Assembly (NCBI GenBank): GCA_902779785.1
Contig: CACZDC010000001.1
Span: forward strand, 292,632 to 356,631
DNA: 64,000 nt
Direction of reading: 5' to 3'
Source: an uncultured Bacteroidia bacterium
GTDB lineage: Bacteria; Bacteroidota; Bacteroidia; Bacteroidales; UBA932
The notes under the pieces were generated by a model. That model saw only the letters and a program-made list of their open reading frames with translations, was not told the origin of the DNA and ran no database searches. Positions 42,187 through 51,154 of this stretch are shown in pieces. A program made the position numbers and the translations under genes. Positions within the stretch are counted from its first letter, which is position 1. Every line of letters begins with the position of its first letter.

Positions 42187-44811
42187 ATGAAAAAAGTCCT
42201 CATACTGCTCTGCCTAGTTGCCTTTGTTCTCGCTCCGGCCCGTCCGAAAAAAAAGACGGACGAGGGCCTGCGCCATCTGGAAACGAGTTTCCATCTTTAC
42301 GACTCGCTCCAGAAAAACATCTTTCGTCTTGCCGAGACCGGTTACAAGGAATACAAAAGCGTGGAGCAATGGACGTCTTTTCTTGAGTCTCAGGGATTCA
42401 GCGTAGAGCGCGGGGTGGCGGGAATCCCGACGGCCTTCGTCGCGACCTATGGCAGCGGAGCCCCGGTAATCGGAATGATGGCCGAATACGATGCAATTAA
42501 GGGGATGTCGCAGGATACGGTCCCATATCCTAAAGTCCTTGTCGAGGGCGCTCCGGGGCACGCCTGCGGACATAATCTGCTCGGGACGGGTTCGGTGGCC
42601 GGAGCCGTGGCGGTTTCAAAATGGCTCGCTGCGGGGCATAAAGGCAGCGTAAAACTTTTCGGCTGCCCTGCCGAGGAGGGTGGCGGCGGAAAGGCATATA
42701 TGATGCGCGAGGGCGTTTTCGAGGGCCTTGACGCTATGCTGGACTGGCATCCCGACACTCGTAATACGGTCAACAAGACCTCCGGCCTGGCAAATGTCCA
42801 GGTCCGTTTCACCTTCCACGGAAAGTCCTCCCACGCCTCCGGCGCTCCAGATGCCGGACGCTCCGCCCTGGACGCTGTTGAGGCTTTCGACAATATGATG
42901 AACCTTATGCGGGAGCACGTCCCGCAGACTTCCCGTATCCATTATGTGATTACCGATGGCGGCAAAGCGCCGAATGTCGTCCCTGACAGGGCGAGCGTGA
43001 GGTATTTCTTCCGCAGTCCGTCCAGGACGGTGGTGAAAGATTTGCTTGGAAGGGCGCTGAAGGCCGCTGAAGGGGCTGCGATGGGCACGGGAACAACTAT
43101 GGAATATGAAATCCTTTCCGGCAATTACGAAAGGCTTCCCAACGAAGCTATGGCCTCGGTAGTATGGGACGCGCTCGGAAAGGTCGGCGGAATCCATCTG
43201 GACGAGCGTGAGATGGCTTTTGCCCGCGAAATGACGTCGGTCTCCGGAGTGGACGCCTCGCTAATAGACAAGCTGTCCATAGTCGTTCCTCCGGCTGAAG
43301 AGGGCTATGAGGCCTATGTCTCCAGCGATGTCGGAAACGTCACCTGGGCAGTGCCGACGGGCAGTTTCCGCTATGCCTGTTTTGTCCCGGGCGGTGTCGG
43401 CCACAGCTGGCAGCAGGTCTCCAGCGGCGGCACTACCATAGGCACGAAAGGCGCGATAGGTGCGGCGAAAGTCCTCTATCTTTCAGCCGTCGAACTGCTT
43501 GGAAAACCGGCGGTGCTTGAAAAGGTCCGTGCCGAGTTCCTGCAGCGCCGCGGACCGGACTTTGTTTTCGAGCCAATGATGGGCTCCCGCCGTCCGCCTT
43601 TCCTTCCGGCGGCTTCGCTCTCGCGGGAAATGCCCTCAGACATAGCTGTTTCCGGACTTTCTCTCCTTCCGGAAGGTTTGTCTTCGCTGGTCCCGCTTTC
43701 CCTGCCTCACGCCGATACTTGCGGGCTTGATGTCTTCCTTCCTTCCTCCTCCGTCGCGGACCAGGGAGAATCCGGCCGCTGCTGGTATTTCGCTACGGCC
43801 AATGTCCTTCGCGGCGAGCGGAGTTTCTCTGTGGTCTATCCCTATTTCTGGGATATGATGGAGAAGGCCAATCTTTTCCTCGTAAGGGCCTGGGAGCACC
43901 GGGGGGAAGCTTTGGACAGCCGTTACAACACGGCGCTTTTCCAGAGGCCGACCTGGGACGGCGGGCATATGGAGGGCGCTATCTATCTGATCAGGAAATA
44001 TGGTCTGGTACCTGCGGAAGTTATGCCCGAGACGGCCTCTTCACAGGACAGCGGGGCCTTGAGGACCGAGATTCGCAAACTGCTTCGTGCCTATGGACTT
44101 AAAATGCGGCAAAGCACTGAGCCTGAGGCGCTTCGGCGAGAGGCTCTGACGGATGTTTACCGTATTCTTGCCCAGACTCTGGGCACTCCGCCTTCCGAGT
44201 TTGAGGCCGAAGGGCGGCACTTCACCCCGGCGGCTTACCGGGATGCGGTCTTGCCGGACGGGCTGCTTGACGAGTTCGTAATGTTGATGAACGACCCGCG
44301 TCTGCCCTATGGCAAGATGTACAGGGTAGAGGGCTCGCGCTATGCTGCTGACGCTCCTGAATGGACCTTCCTCAATCTTTCGGTCGAGGATCTGGAGGCT
44401 CTTGGAGTGGCCTCGCTCAAGGGCGGTGAGCGTTTCTATTTCACCTGTGACACACTGCAGGACGCGCTTGCCGCGGAGGGCGTTTACGACTCTTCGCTTT
44501 TCCCTCTCGGGGAACTTCTTGGGGTCTCTGACGGGATGAGCAAGGCTGAGCGTTTCTCGAGCCGGGACCTCTCTTCGGCCCACGCTATGGCTATGGCCGG
44601 GGTTAAACTCTCCGGAGGGAAGGTCTCCAAATGGGTGGCGGAAAACAGTTTCGGTCTTTCGCGCGGTCAGGATGGCTATATAGAAATGAGCGCCGGATGG
44701 TGGGAGAATTATCTTTTCCGAATGGCTGTGCGCAGGTCATATCTGTCTTCCGCCCAGCTCCGTCTCCTGGACCAGACTCCGGAAGTCCTTCCCTGGTGGA
44801 ACCTGTATTGA
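42187..44811 (+). CDS. fusion of an M20 amidohydrolase and a C1-type (bleomycin-hydrolase-like) cysteine peptidase
   Basis: From the ATG at 42187 (signal peptide LILLCLVAFVLAPARP) the protein has 874 residues. Residues about 25-455 are an M20/AbgB-type metallo-amidohydrolase: MAEYDAIKG, HACGHN (125-130), EEGGGGK, WHPD, HGKSSHAS, HSWQQV. Residues about 480-874 are a papain-like C1B domain: DQGESGRCWYFA (nucleophile Cys at about 532), HAMAMAGV (His at about 799) and ENSFG (Asn at about 820), ending WWNLY. Both halves keep their catalytic residues. A frame break is excluded because the join is in one open frame. It would trim small peptides to amino acids in the periplasm, next to a glutamate importer. 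Confidence 0.85.
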   Translation: MKKVLILLCLVAFVLAPARPKKKTDEGLRHLETSFHLYDSLQKNIFRLAETGYKEYKSVEQWTSFLESQGFSVERGVAGIPTAFVATYGSGAPVIGMMAEYDAIKGMSQDTVPYPKVLVEGAPGHACGHNLLGTGSVAGAVAVSKWLAAGHKGSVKLFGCPAEEGGGGKAYMMREGVFEGLDAMLDWHPDTRNTVNKTSGLANVQVRFTFHGKSSHASGAPDAGRSALDAVEAFDNMMNLMREHVPQTSRIHYVITDGGKAPNVVPDRASVRYFFRSPSRTVVKDLLGRALKAAEGAAMGTGTTMEYEILSGNYERLPNEAMASVVWDALGKVGGIHLDEREMAFAREMTSVSGVDASLIDKLSIVVPPAEEGYEAYVSSDVGNVTWAVPTGSFRYACFVPGGVGHSWQQVSSGGTTIGTKGAIGAAKVLYLSAVELLGKPAVLEKVRAEFLQRRGPDFVFEPMMGSRRPPFLPAASLSREMPSDIAVSGLSLLPEGLSSLVPLSLPHADTCGLDVFLPSSSVADQGESGRCWYFATANVLRGERSFSVVYPYFWDMMEKANLFLVRAWEHRGEALDSRYNTALFQRPTWDGGHMEGAIYLIRKYGLVPAEVMPETASSQDSGALRTEIRKLLRAYGLKMRQSTEPEALRREALTDVYRILAQTLGTPPSEFEAEGRHFTPAAYRDAVLPDGLLDEFVMLMNDPRLPYGKMYRVEGSRYAADAPEWTFLNLSVEDLEALGVASLKGGERFYFTCDTLQDALAAEGVYDSSLFPLGELLGVSDGMSKAERFSSRDLSSAHAMAMAGVKLSGGKVSKWVAENSFGLSRGQDGYIEMSAGWWENYLFRMAVRRSYLSSAQLRLLDQTPEVLPWWNLY

Positions 44812-44817
44812 GCCGAT

Positions 44818-45534
44818 ATGAAACGATGTCTGTTGCTCGTCTTTCTCTTTTTTCCGCTTCTCTTGCAAGCCGGCAGGCCGGGAGTGACGGTGGACGGCTC
44901 GCTCTTGTTCTCATCGGCCTATCTCTGGAGGGGCGAAAAGGTCTGCGGGCTGCATTTCAATCCAGATGTTGCGCTTCATCTTGGCAATCTGACCCTGGAG
45001 AATTATTCCTTCCTGGCTTGCGACGGCTCCTACAAGGAGATAGACTTTGACCTTTCATACAGACTCGGAGATTTCACTTTCCACCTGGCCGATTACTATT
45101 TCCATTATTCCGATCCGGACAAGTCGGAGAACTATTTTGACTGGAAGAGGGGCTCGGAGCATTGCGATGAGATTGCCCTTTGTTATGACAGTTCCGCTAT
45201 TCCGCTGAATGTCAAGTGGTTCACTTTCTTCTGGGGGCAGTGGATACCCGACGAGGAGGGAAGGCCCGGTCGGCTGTCGTTTTCGTCCTATTTGGAGGTG
45301 GAAACCTATTTGGAACTGCAGAATCTTGGCCGTCTTTCACTCAATCTCGGTGCCAGCGTCCTGAAGGGGCCCTACACCGGTTTTTCGAAGGATTTTATGC
45401 CCATCCACATCGCGCTCGGCTACTCCCGCGGTTTCGACGTGGGCGGTTTTTCGGTTCCCATTCGGAGCACCGTCGTCTTCAATCCCTATCTTCGGACCTG
45501 TATGGCGGAAGCCGCTCTCGGTCTCCGCTTCTGA
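44818..45534 (+). CDS. small outer-membrane beta-barrel protein, unknown
   Basis: A 238-residue protein with a signal peptide (LLVFLFFPLLLQA) and amphipathic strands throughout (DGSLLFSSAYLWRG, LHLGNLTLENYSF, FHLADYYFHYSD), ending in a barrel-closing LGLRF. The YLWRG start and length resemble TorF-like putative porins. It is the last gene of the plus-strand run that begins at 17956, six bases after the peptidase fusion. A porin for small products is possible. Confidence 0.65.
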   Translation: MKRCLLLVFLFFPLLLQAGRPGVTVDGSLLFSSAYLWRGEKVCGLHFNPDVALHLGNLTLENYSFLACDGSYKEIDFDLSYRLGDFTFHLADYYFHYSDPDKSENYFDWKRGSEHCDEIALCYDSSAIPLNVKWFTFFWGQWIPDEEGRPGRLSFSSYLEVETYLELQNLGRLSLNLGASVLKGPYTGFSKDFMPIHIALGYSRGFDVGGFSVPIRSTVVFNPYLRTCMAEAALGLRF

Positions 45535-45568
45535 ATTGAGGGTAATCGTCGTTTGAATGGATAAGAAA

Positions 45569-45600
45569 TTTCATTCTTGCCGGAAAAAGCTTTAATTTTG
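45569..45600 (+). promoter_or_regulatory. promoter of the mannose-6-phosphate isomerase gene
   Basis: A -7 box TAATTTTG at 45593-45600 with TTTC at 45569-45572, 20 bases upstream. The ATG at 45606 follows after only five bases, implying an almost leaderless mRNA. Confidence 0.65.
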
Positions 45601-45605
45601 TGTCT

Positions 45606-46580
45606 ATGGAAATACTTGAATTCAAACCGATATTGAAAACCCTCGTCTGGGGTGGAGAAAAGATCGTTCCCTTCAAGGGTATCAAAACCAAGCAGGAACA
45701 CGTCGGCGAGAGCTGGGAAGTGTCCGATGTCCCAGGTGACGAATCCATTGTCGAGGGAGGTCCATACGATGGACGGAGCCTTACGGAGCTCGTCAAGGAG
45801 TTCAAAGGCCGGCTTGTCGGGGAAAAGGTCTATGCCTCCTCTCCCGATGTCTTCCCGCTGCTGTTTAAATTCATTGACGCAGAGGGAGACCTGTCCATCC
45901 AGGTCCATCCGGACGACGCCCTGGCCGCCCGTCTCCACGGTCCCGGATTCAATGGGAAGACGGAGATGTGGTATGTCGTGGACGCCGCTCCGGGGGCCCA
46001 TCTTTTTTCCGGACTTTCGAAGGAAATCACACCGGAGCAGTACGAGAAGATGGTTGAGGACGGGAGCATCACCGATGCCCTGGCACGCTACGATGTCCAT
46101 CCTGGGGATGTGTTTTTCCTGCCTGCCGGCCGTATCCACGCCATCTGCAGCGGCTGTTTCATCGCCGAAATCCAGCAGACCTCCGACCTGACCTACCGCA
46201 TCTACGACTACAAGCGACTTGGTCTGGACGGCAAGCCGCGCCAGCTTCACACCGAGCAGGCCAAGCTCGCAATCGACTACAGGGTACTTCCCGACTACCG
46301 GACCCGCTGGCAGCCGCGCCTCAACGAGAGGGTGGAGCTGGTGAAGTGCAAGTACTTCACTACCAGTATTTTCGATTTGACTCAGGCGGTGGAGGAGGAC
46401 CTCTCCGGAGTTGACTCTTTTGTCGTCGTTATGTGTATCGAAGGCAGCGGCACTCTGAGTTCAGACGGCTCTTCGCTTCGGCTCAGTCGCGGCGCGACCG
46501 TGCTTGTCCCTGCGGAAAACAAACAGCTTCGCCTCGCCCCTGACGGCAAAGTGAAGTTCCTCTGCTCCTGGATAGATTAG
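45606..46580 (+). CDS. manA: mannose-6-phosphate isomerase, class I
   Basis: A 324-residue cupin enzyme that interconverts mannose-6-phosphate and fructose-6-phosphate. Motifs include LVWGGEKI, ESWEVSD, the zinc-site IQVHPDD and EMWYVVDA, and later PAGRIHAICSG and EIQQTSDLTYRIYDY. The ATG at 45606 is preferred to a GTG at 45600, which overlaps the -7 box. The product would feed GDP-mannose or glycolysis. It converges with the esterase gene, overlapping it by four bases. Confidence 0.92.
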   Translation: MEILEFKPILKTLVWGGEKIVPFKGIKTKQEHVGESWEVSDVPGDESIVEGGPYDGRSLTELVKEFKGRLVGEKVYASSPDVFPLLFKFIDAEGDLSIQVHPDDALAARLHGPGFNGKTEMWYVVDAAPGAHLFSGLSKEITPEQYEKMVEDGSITDALARYDVHPGDVFFLPAGRIHAICSGCFIAEIQQTSDLTYRIYDYKRLGLDGKPRQLHTEQAKLAIDYRVLPDYRTRWQPRLNERVELVKCKYFTTSIFDLTQAVEEDLSGVDSFVVVMCIEGSGTLSSDGSSLRLSRGATVLVPAENKQLRLAPDGKVKFLCSWID

Positions 46581-47500
46581 TGCTTTTTCTTGTAGATATC
46601 GTCCAGGCTGACGGAGAACCACTTGGGCATAGTCGGGTCGTCGACAAGCGCATCGACATTGCGCCTTACGCCCTTGATCACATTCTCCTCGAGGAAACGC
46701 TTCTGCTCCGGCCAGGTGGCTACATAGTTCGCGGCCATAGCGTGGGAGAAGTCCTTGTAACGGTAGATGCAGTGGGTGTAGCCGTTTTTGGTGAGGACCT
46801 TGGCAATCACATTGCTGCCGAACATTCCCCATTTCCCGAAGGAGGTCTTGTCGTAGTTCACCGCCTGGTCCGCGGTCCCGTGGATCAGCAGCTGGGGGCA
46901 GGGTTCAGTGGGATAGGAAGGAGTACCGCTGTCTGACATTATGGCCCCTGCGAAGGACATCACTCCGGCCGCACGGAAGCCCTTGGGGCCGTTTCCCTTG
47001 CAGATTTCCCATTCCGCGGAGAGTGAAATCATAGCCCCGGCCGAACTGCCGGCGATTACAATCTTGTCCATGTCGATTCCAAGTTCGCTCGCATGCTCCC
47101 CAAGCCAACTGATTGCAGAAAACACGTCCTCCACGCCGACGTCCACGGCGTGTTTGGTCTTTTTCGCGCTCTCAAAAATATGGAAAAGGTCGAACTGCAT
47201 CTTCTGTCCCTTCAGGCCGAGACGGTAATCGACCGAGACTACCCTGTAGCCGTTGTCATTGAGGAGTTTGAACCACTCGGTGTGGAAGGGATCGTCCCTC
47301 CGCCCCATTATGAAGCCGCCGCCGAAGATGAAAAGTATGGTCGGCTTGGCCTGCCCCTCAAACGTTAGTTCAGCCCCGGGCGTGGGCTGATGGACATCAA
47401 GAAACAGGGTGCAGGTGTCCCTTTTGGCGAACTCGTAAGTCTGCGCGCTAGCGCTGAGGCCTGCGCAGAAAACGACAAATAACAGAATAATTTTTTTCAT
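46577..47500 (-). CDS. secreted alpha/beta hydrolase (esterase/lipase-like)
   Basis: A 307-residue protein with a signal peptide (LFVVFCAGLSASA). The oxyanion motif FGGGFIMG, the nucleophile elbow GSSAGA and a late DFSHAMA His segment define an alpha/beta-hydrolase of the hormone-sensitive-lipase/BD-FAE style. Such Bacteroidota enzymes often remove acetyl or feruloyl groups from glycans. The substrate is not evident. It overlaps the GNAT gene by one base and shares its transcription direction. Confidence 0.82.
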   Translation of the reverse strand: MKKIILLFVVFCAGLSASAQTYEFAKRDTCTLFLDVHQPTPGAELTFEGQAKPTILFIFGGGFIMGRRDDPFHTEWFKLLNDNGYRVVSVDYRLGLKGQKMQFDLFHIFESAKKTKHAVDVGVEDVFSAISWLGEHASELGIDMDKIVIAGSSAGAMISLSAEWEICKGNGPKGFRAAGVMSFAGAIMSDSGTPSYPTEPCPQLLIHGTADQAVNYDKTSFGKWGMFGSNVIAKVLTKNGYTHCIYRYKDFSHAMAANYVATWPEQKRFLEENVIKGVRRNVDALVDDPTMPKWFSVSLDDIYKKKH

Positions 47501-48003
47501 TATCCGAGTTTGTATATTTCACTTACATGGACAAAACCGCGTTTCTCGAAGAAGCGGTGGGCGGCGTGGTTGCGGAGGCCGGATTCAAGATAAATCCCGT
47601 TAACACCTTTCTCCCTAAGCCAGGAAGTTGCCTTGTCCAGAAGCGCCTGTCCCGCGCCACGGCCGCGGAAACTTTCCCGGACCAGAAGGTCGCAGACCAC
47701 CCCGAAAGGAGCGTCGCCGTCTTCCTGGATCTCCGCGACGCAGAATCCTTCAATCATCTCTCCTTCAGTAAGTTTCCACACAGCGGAAGAGCCTCCTTCA
47801 ATATGCCCCAGTATGTATTTCATCCATTTTTCGCAGGCATCCTGAGCCGGGCGCGTCACAAAGGCGCCGTCCACGATTTCTCCAAGGCCTACTCCCATCT
47901 GGATTTCACCGTGGGAAATATACTCTGGATGGTCACTTATATGGCCGACAAACAAGTCGGCAAGGGCGGGTGCGTCTGAGGAAAGTGCAGCAGATATGGT
48001 CAT
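47500..48003 (-). CDS. GNAT family N-acetyltransferase
   Basis: A 167-residue protein from the ATG at 48003 (a GTG at 48027 would overlap the upstream gene). The acetyl-CoA motif LVRESFRGRGAGQALLDKA and the following C-terminal strand (GIYLESGLRNHAAHRFFEKRGF) are typical GNAT features. The acceptor is unknown. Confidence 0.85.
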   Translation of the reverse strand: MTISAALSSDAPALADLFVGHISDHPEYISHGEIQMGVGLGEIVDGAFVTRPAQDACEKWMKYILGHIEGGSSAVWKLTEGEMIEGFCVAEIQEDGDAPFGVVCDLLVRESFRGRGAGQALLDKATSWLREKGVNGIYLESGLRNHAAHRFFEKRGFVHVSEIYKLG

Positions 48004-48007
48004 AAAT

Positions 48008-49615
48008 CTAATCTTTGAAGAAATCACTCAGCCTCTCGGCGATGCTCCTGGCGGATTTGGTCAGGACCAGCAGCAGGGCGAAGATTGTAACTCCGGCGAC
48101 TACTGCCACCACGACCGCGGCAAGGCGGCTGCTCTCCAGGCCGAAGTAAGTGAGGAAAGGCATTTCGGAGTTCTGGAAGAAGAGCTCGAAGGTGGAAGCG
48201 ACTGATATGATGGCAAGTATGATGTTCAGGAAGAACTCGCTCTTCATTGACTTGTAGTCCGCTACATTGTGAAGGCTGTTGTCCACGCTTTCCATAAGCG
48301 CCGACAGGCGTTCGTAGTCCTCGTTGAGGCCAAGGCGCGCCGTCGTGCGGTCGAACATCACTTTGTGGGAAGGATACTTGGAGTATTTCACGACGTCCAG
48401 CTGGGTGACCATCCTGGTCAGCCTCATGGACAGTTTCGAATTCTCGCCTATCAGCTCCTGCGACGATTTCTTCTCCACGTCCAAAGTGGACAGGACAACC
48501 ATGTCAGAGGCAAGGTCGATAACGTATTTCTTCGCCAGAATCATTTGAAGGATAAGCAGATACTCAGGCCATGAGACGTGGTAATGAGTCCTTTCTTCCA
48601 GATGTTCCTCCCAGTTTACGCCCTCTTCCCCGGCGCCCCTGCGGCCGTAGGTCCCGATGACGACGCAGAGGCTGCTCCCGGCAAGTACAAGGTCGTCCGT
48701 GTCTATGGCGATGTTCTCTCCGCAGACTTCGTCGTAAGCCTCCGGATCGCGGTAGCGCCACTCCTCGGGATATAGGGAAAGCAGACCGATGAGTTCGCTC
48801 TTGTGTTCTTCGCGGATATGGTCCACTATTTCTGCCTCAGTCATGTAGCCCGGCAGTTTCTTGTCGTTGGCGAAAAGGTCGCTACCGTCGTCCATCAGGT
48901 GCTGGACATTCTCCCAGATATCGACCATGGCATAATGAAGGTCGTTGTCCACGGTGAAAGGGGTGGCGTCCCAGCGTTTTTTGAGTTTGAACTGCTCGGA
49001 GCGGGAAACGCTTTTCTTGAAATCCGAACAGTGCTGATATATGAAGTTTTTGTAGCGGAGAGCGACACCGTCGAAAGTGCGTCCCGTGCCGAGATTGCCT
49101 ATGGACTCAGGTTCTGTGAGCGGGTCTCCGTTCTCGGCCAGATAGATCGCATCTACTTTGAAATGAGTCTTGTAATCGATGTCCGTCGTGTCTTCTCCCT
49201 CGTCCTTAGACCAGAATTCGGCGCTCAGCCAGTTGGAAAGGAAGGCTATGAGATGGTCTGTAGTGACCGGCCTTGAGAGGAAGCAACTCTTGTTGTCGAA
49301 GAGGAAACGGTAGGTGATAGAGACCGTGTGCCCGAAGAAAAGGTTCATCTCCACGTTGCAGTGCCCGCTCAGGTCCACCGGATAGACCTTCTCGTTTATT
49401 GGTGTGGAAAAATCGAAACCGCGCAACTTGAAGCGGCGGACGTGGTCCTGCTTTCCGTTGCGGGGCATTACGAAGATCTTGTCCTCGATATCTTTTTCCA
49501 CGGCGGTAATGATCTTCGAGGCTTTTTCCGACATTACGAACTCTTTTGAGTGATGGATCGAGAATGTCTGGATGAATACGATTGAAAATCCTGGATATGT
49601 TAGCATCTGGCTCAT
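48008..49615 (-). CDS. unknown protein with two C-terminal membrane helices
   Basis: A 535-residue protein without signal peptide. Residues 1-450 are soluble and charged; two hydrophobic helices close to the C-terminus (FFLNIILAIISVASTFELFF and AAVVVAVVAGVTIFALLLVL) are joined by a short loop, a topology like CorA channels, but I see no GMN motif. The start is uncertain. The ATG at 49615 is four bases from a perfect -7 box and would be leaderless; the ATG at 49534 (MSEKASK) gives a more natural N-terminus with an 80-base leader. No family is recognised. Confidence 0.65.
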   Translation of the reverse strand: MSQMLTYPGFSIVFIQTFSIHHSKEFVMSEKASKIITAVEKDIEDKIFVMPRNGKQDHVRRFKLRGFDFSTPINEKVYPVDLSGHCNVEMNLFFGHTVSITYRFLFDNKSCFLSRPVTTDHLIAFLSNWLSAEFWSKDEGEDTTDIDYKTHFKVDAIYLAENGDPLTEPESIGNLGTGRTFDGVALRYKNFIYQHCSDFKKSVSRSEQFKLKKRWDATPFTVDNDLHYAMVDIWENVQHLMDDGSDLFANDKKLPGYMTEAEIVDHIREEHKSELIGLLSLYPEEWRYRDPEAYDEVCGENIAIDTDDLVLAGSSLCVVIGTYGRRGAGEEGVNWEEHLEERTHYHVSWPEYLLILQMILAKKYVIDLASDMVVLSTLDVEKKSSQELIGENSKLSMRLTRMVTQLDVVKYSKYPSHKVMFDRTTARLGLNEDYERLSALMESVDNSLHNVADYKSMKSEFFLNIILAIISVASTFELFFQNSEMPFLTYFGLESSRLAAVVVAVVAGVTIFALLLVLTKSARSIAERLSDFFKD

Positions 49616-49619
49616 ATTG

Positions 49620-49627
49620 CAAATATA
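49620..49627 (-). promoter_or_regulatory. -7 box four bases from an ATG (leaderless type)
   Basis: The plus strand CAAATATA reads TATATTTG on the minus strand, then four bases to the ATG at 49615-49613. Confidence 0.55.
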
Positions 49628-49638
49628 GGAAAAATGAT

Positions 49639-51150
49639 TTAAAGTCTCGCGATGACGCTGTCGAAGCTTGCGTCCGGATGGAGGGAATGCTTCTGCAGCA
49701 CGCTGTGATAGGAATAGACTGTGGTCACTGACATATTCAGGACCTTGGCGATTTTCTGCCTTTGGGGTATGCCCATACGGATAAGCGCCAGGATGCGGAG
49801 TTCGGTCGACAGTTCCCCTTCGGAGGGTTGTTCAAGCCGGAACTCCGGCTGCATATGCTCGTTTACCTTTTCCACGAAGTCAGGGAAAATCCCCAGGAAA
49901 CTCTTGTCGAAAGCGTCCAGCAGCTCGTGGAATTCACTGTCGGCGAAGGATGGTTTGCGGAGCATAGCCATTACCGCGGCCTGTCCGTCGGTGCGGGCCG
50001 TGTGCCTAAGGGACGAGCGGTAATCGTCCACTTTGTTGAGGTAATCCACGCATTTTTCCATATACAGGGCAAGGAAACGGTCCTTGATCTGCGAGATTTC
50101 GTGGATTTTGCGGCGTGAGCCTTCCAACTTCCTGGAGTATTTGTTGAGGAAATAGAGGGAAACCAGCGCTACCGCGAGCAGGAATATTGCAATCAGGGAA
50201 AAGAGCAGGAAAGACTTTTTCCGCTGCTGTTCCTGTTTCAGGAGGACATTCATTATTTCCAGCTGGGAGTGGATGATGTCTTCATACTGTACGGCATAGT
50301 GGGAACTGAGCGCGTCCTGGTGGGCGATACGCATATATCGGTCCGCCCTCTGGATGTCTCCGTCCTGGAAAAGCATCCTGGCAAGCTCGTAGAGCGCCCG
50401 GTAGGCTTTCACCGAGAGCTTCATATCGTATTCCGCACTCTTCGCCAGGCAGTTTTTCGCTTCCTTCCTCTCGCCCTTCAGAAGGTACTCCAGAGCAAGG
50501 AAATAGCAGGCCTTGGTGCTGTCGTTAGGGGTTTTGAGTTCGCAGGAAAGAAGGTTTTCAATGGCCTTGTCATACTCTCCGGCGCGGTTCAGAGGCCCGT
50601 TATGGTAGTAGGCGCATTCGATGGAGGTGCTGTCCCTGAGCCACCATTCGGCGGCCAGTCTTTCCTTAAGCGCGAGATACTCGGGGTGAGTCTCCTGCTG
50701 CTTTCCGTAGATATGGTAGCCGGCAAAGGCGTAGATGCTGAAACTCTCGCGAGTCAGGGCCGAAGTGTCTATCTTCTCCAGGACGTCTTTTGCGATGGTA
50801 AGCGAATCCAGTTTGAAAAGAATGTTGGCGTAGCAGGACTCGCTGGTCGCCGTCTTGGCCGGGTCGTTCCCGCTCAGGCGGAGCATCTCCCGGACATAGC
50901 GGTAGCAGGAATCCACGTCGTGGTAGAAGAGAACTTTTTCCAGCTCGAAGGCTTTTTCCCAGCGCAGCGAATCGTTCCCGGCTTCGAGGTAGAGGCTCCG
51001 AAGCGAGCCCAGATGCTCCAGATAGAGAGAGTCATAGTGGTCTTGAAGCAGTATCGCACGGTCCAGGGAATCAAAGACTTCCTGCCCGCCGCGGGAGCAG
51101 GAAAACAGGGCTCCGATTGCGGAGACAAGTATTAACAGGCTCTTTTTCAC
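49639..51150 (-). CDS. DUF6377-type TPR membrane regulator
   Basis: The GTG at 51150 is chosen because it gives an ideal lipoprotein-like signal (KKSLLILVSAIGALFSC); the longer frame has no sensible N-terminus. The 503-residue protein has TPR-like helices (about 30-300), a membrane helix (FLLFSLIAIFLLAVALVSLY), a coiled linker (GSRRKIHEISQIKDRFLALY) and a C-terminal region ending in a helix-turn-helix-like segment (TELRILALIRMGIPQRQKIA, then MSVTTVYSYHSVLQKHSL). This is the layout of Bacteroidota DUF6377 regulators that sit beside SusC/SusD loci. It is divergent from the SusC gene at 51331 and probably controls it. Confidence 0.8.
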   Translation of the reverse strand: MKKSLLILVSAIGALFSCSRGGQEVFDSLDRAILLQDHYDSLYLEHLGSLRSLYLEAGNDSLRWEKAFELEKVLFYHDVDSCYRYVREMLRLSGNDPAKTATSESCYANILFKLDSLTIAKDVLEKIDTSALTRESFSIYAFAGYHIYGKQQETHPEYLALKERLAAEWWLRDSTSIECAYYHNGPLNRAGEYDKAIENLLSCELKTPNDSTKACYFLALEYLLKGERKEAKNCLAKSAEYDMKLSVKAYRALYELARMLFQDGDIQRADRYMRIAHQDALSSHYAVQYEDIIHSQLEIMNVLLKQEQQRKKSFLLFSLIAIFLLAVALVSLYFLNKYSRKLEGSRRKIHEISQIKDRFLALYMEKCVDYLNKVDDYRSSLRHTARTDGQAAVMAMLRKPSFADSEFHELLDAFDKSFLGIFPDFVEKVNEHMQPEFRLEQPSEGELSTELRILALIRMGIPQRQKIAKVLNMSVTTVYSYHSVLQKHSLHPDASFDSVIARL

Positions 51151-51154
51151 GCTG

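Noticed and set aside
17956-45534. ordinary bacterial peptidoglycan recycling locus
   Set aside because: Not fully excluded because of MurQ, but no NagZ, AmpG, AmpD, LD-carboxypeptidase or NlpC/P60 enzyme is present, and the C71-like peptidase and repeat-like binding domains fit pseudomurein better.
48008-49615. CorA-type magnesium transporter
   Set aside because: Two C-terminal helices suggest the topology, but the GMN motif and the CorA N-terminal domain pattern are missing.
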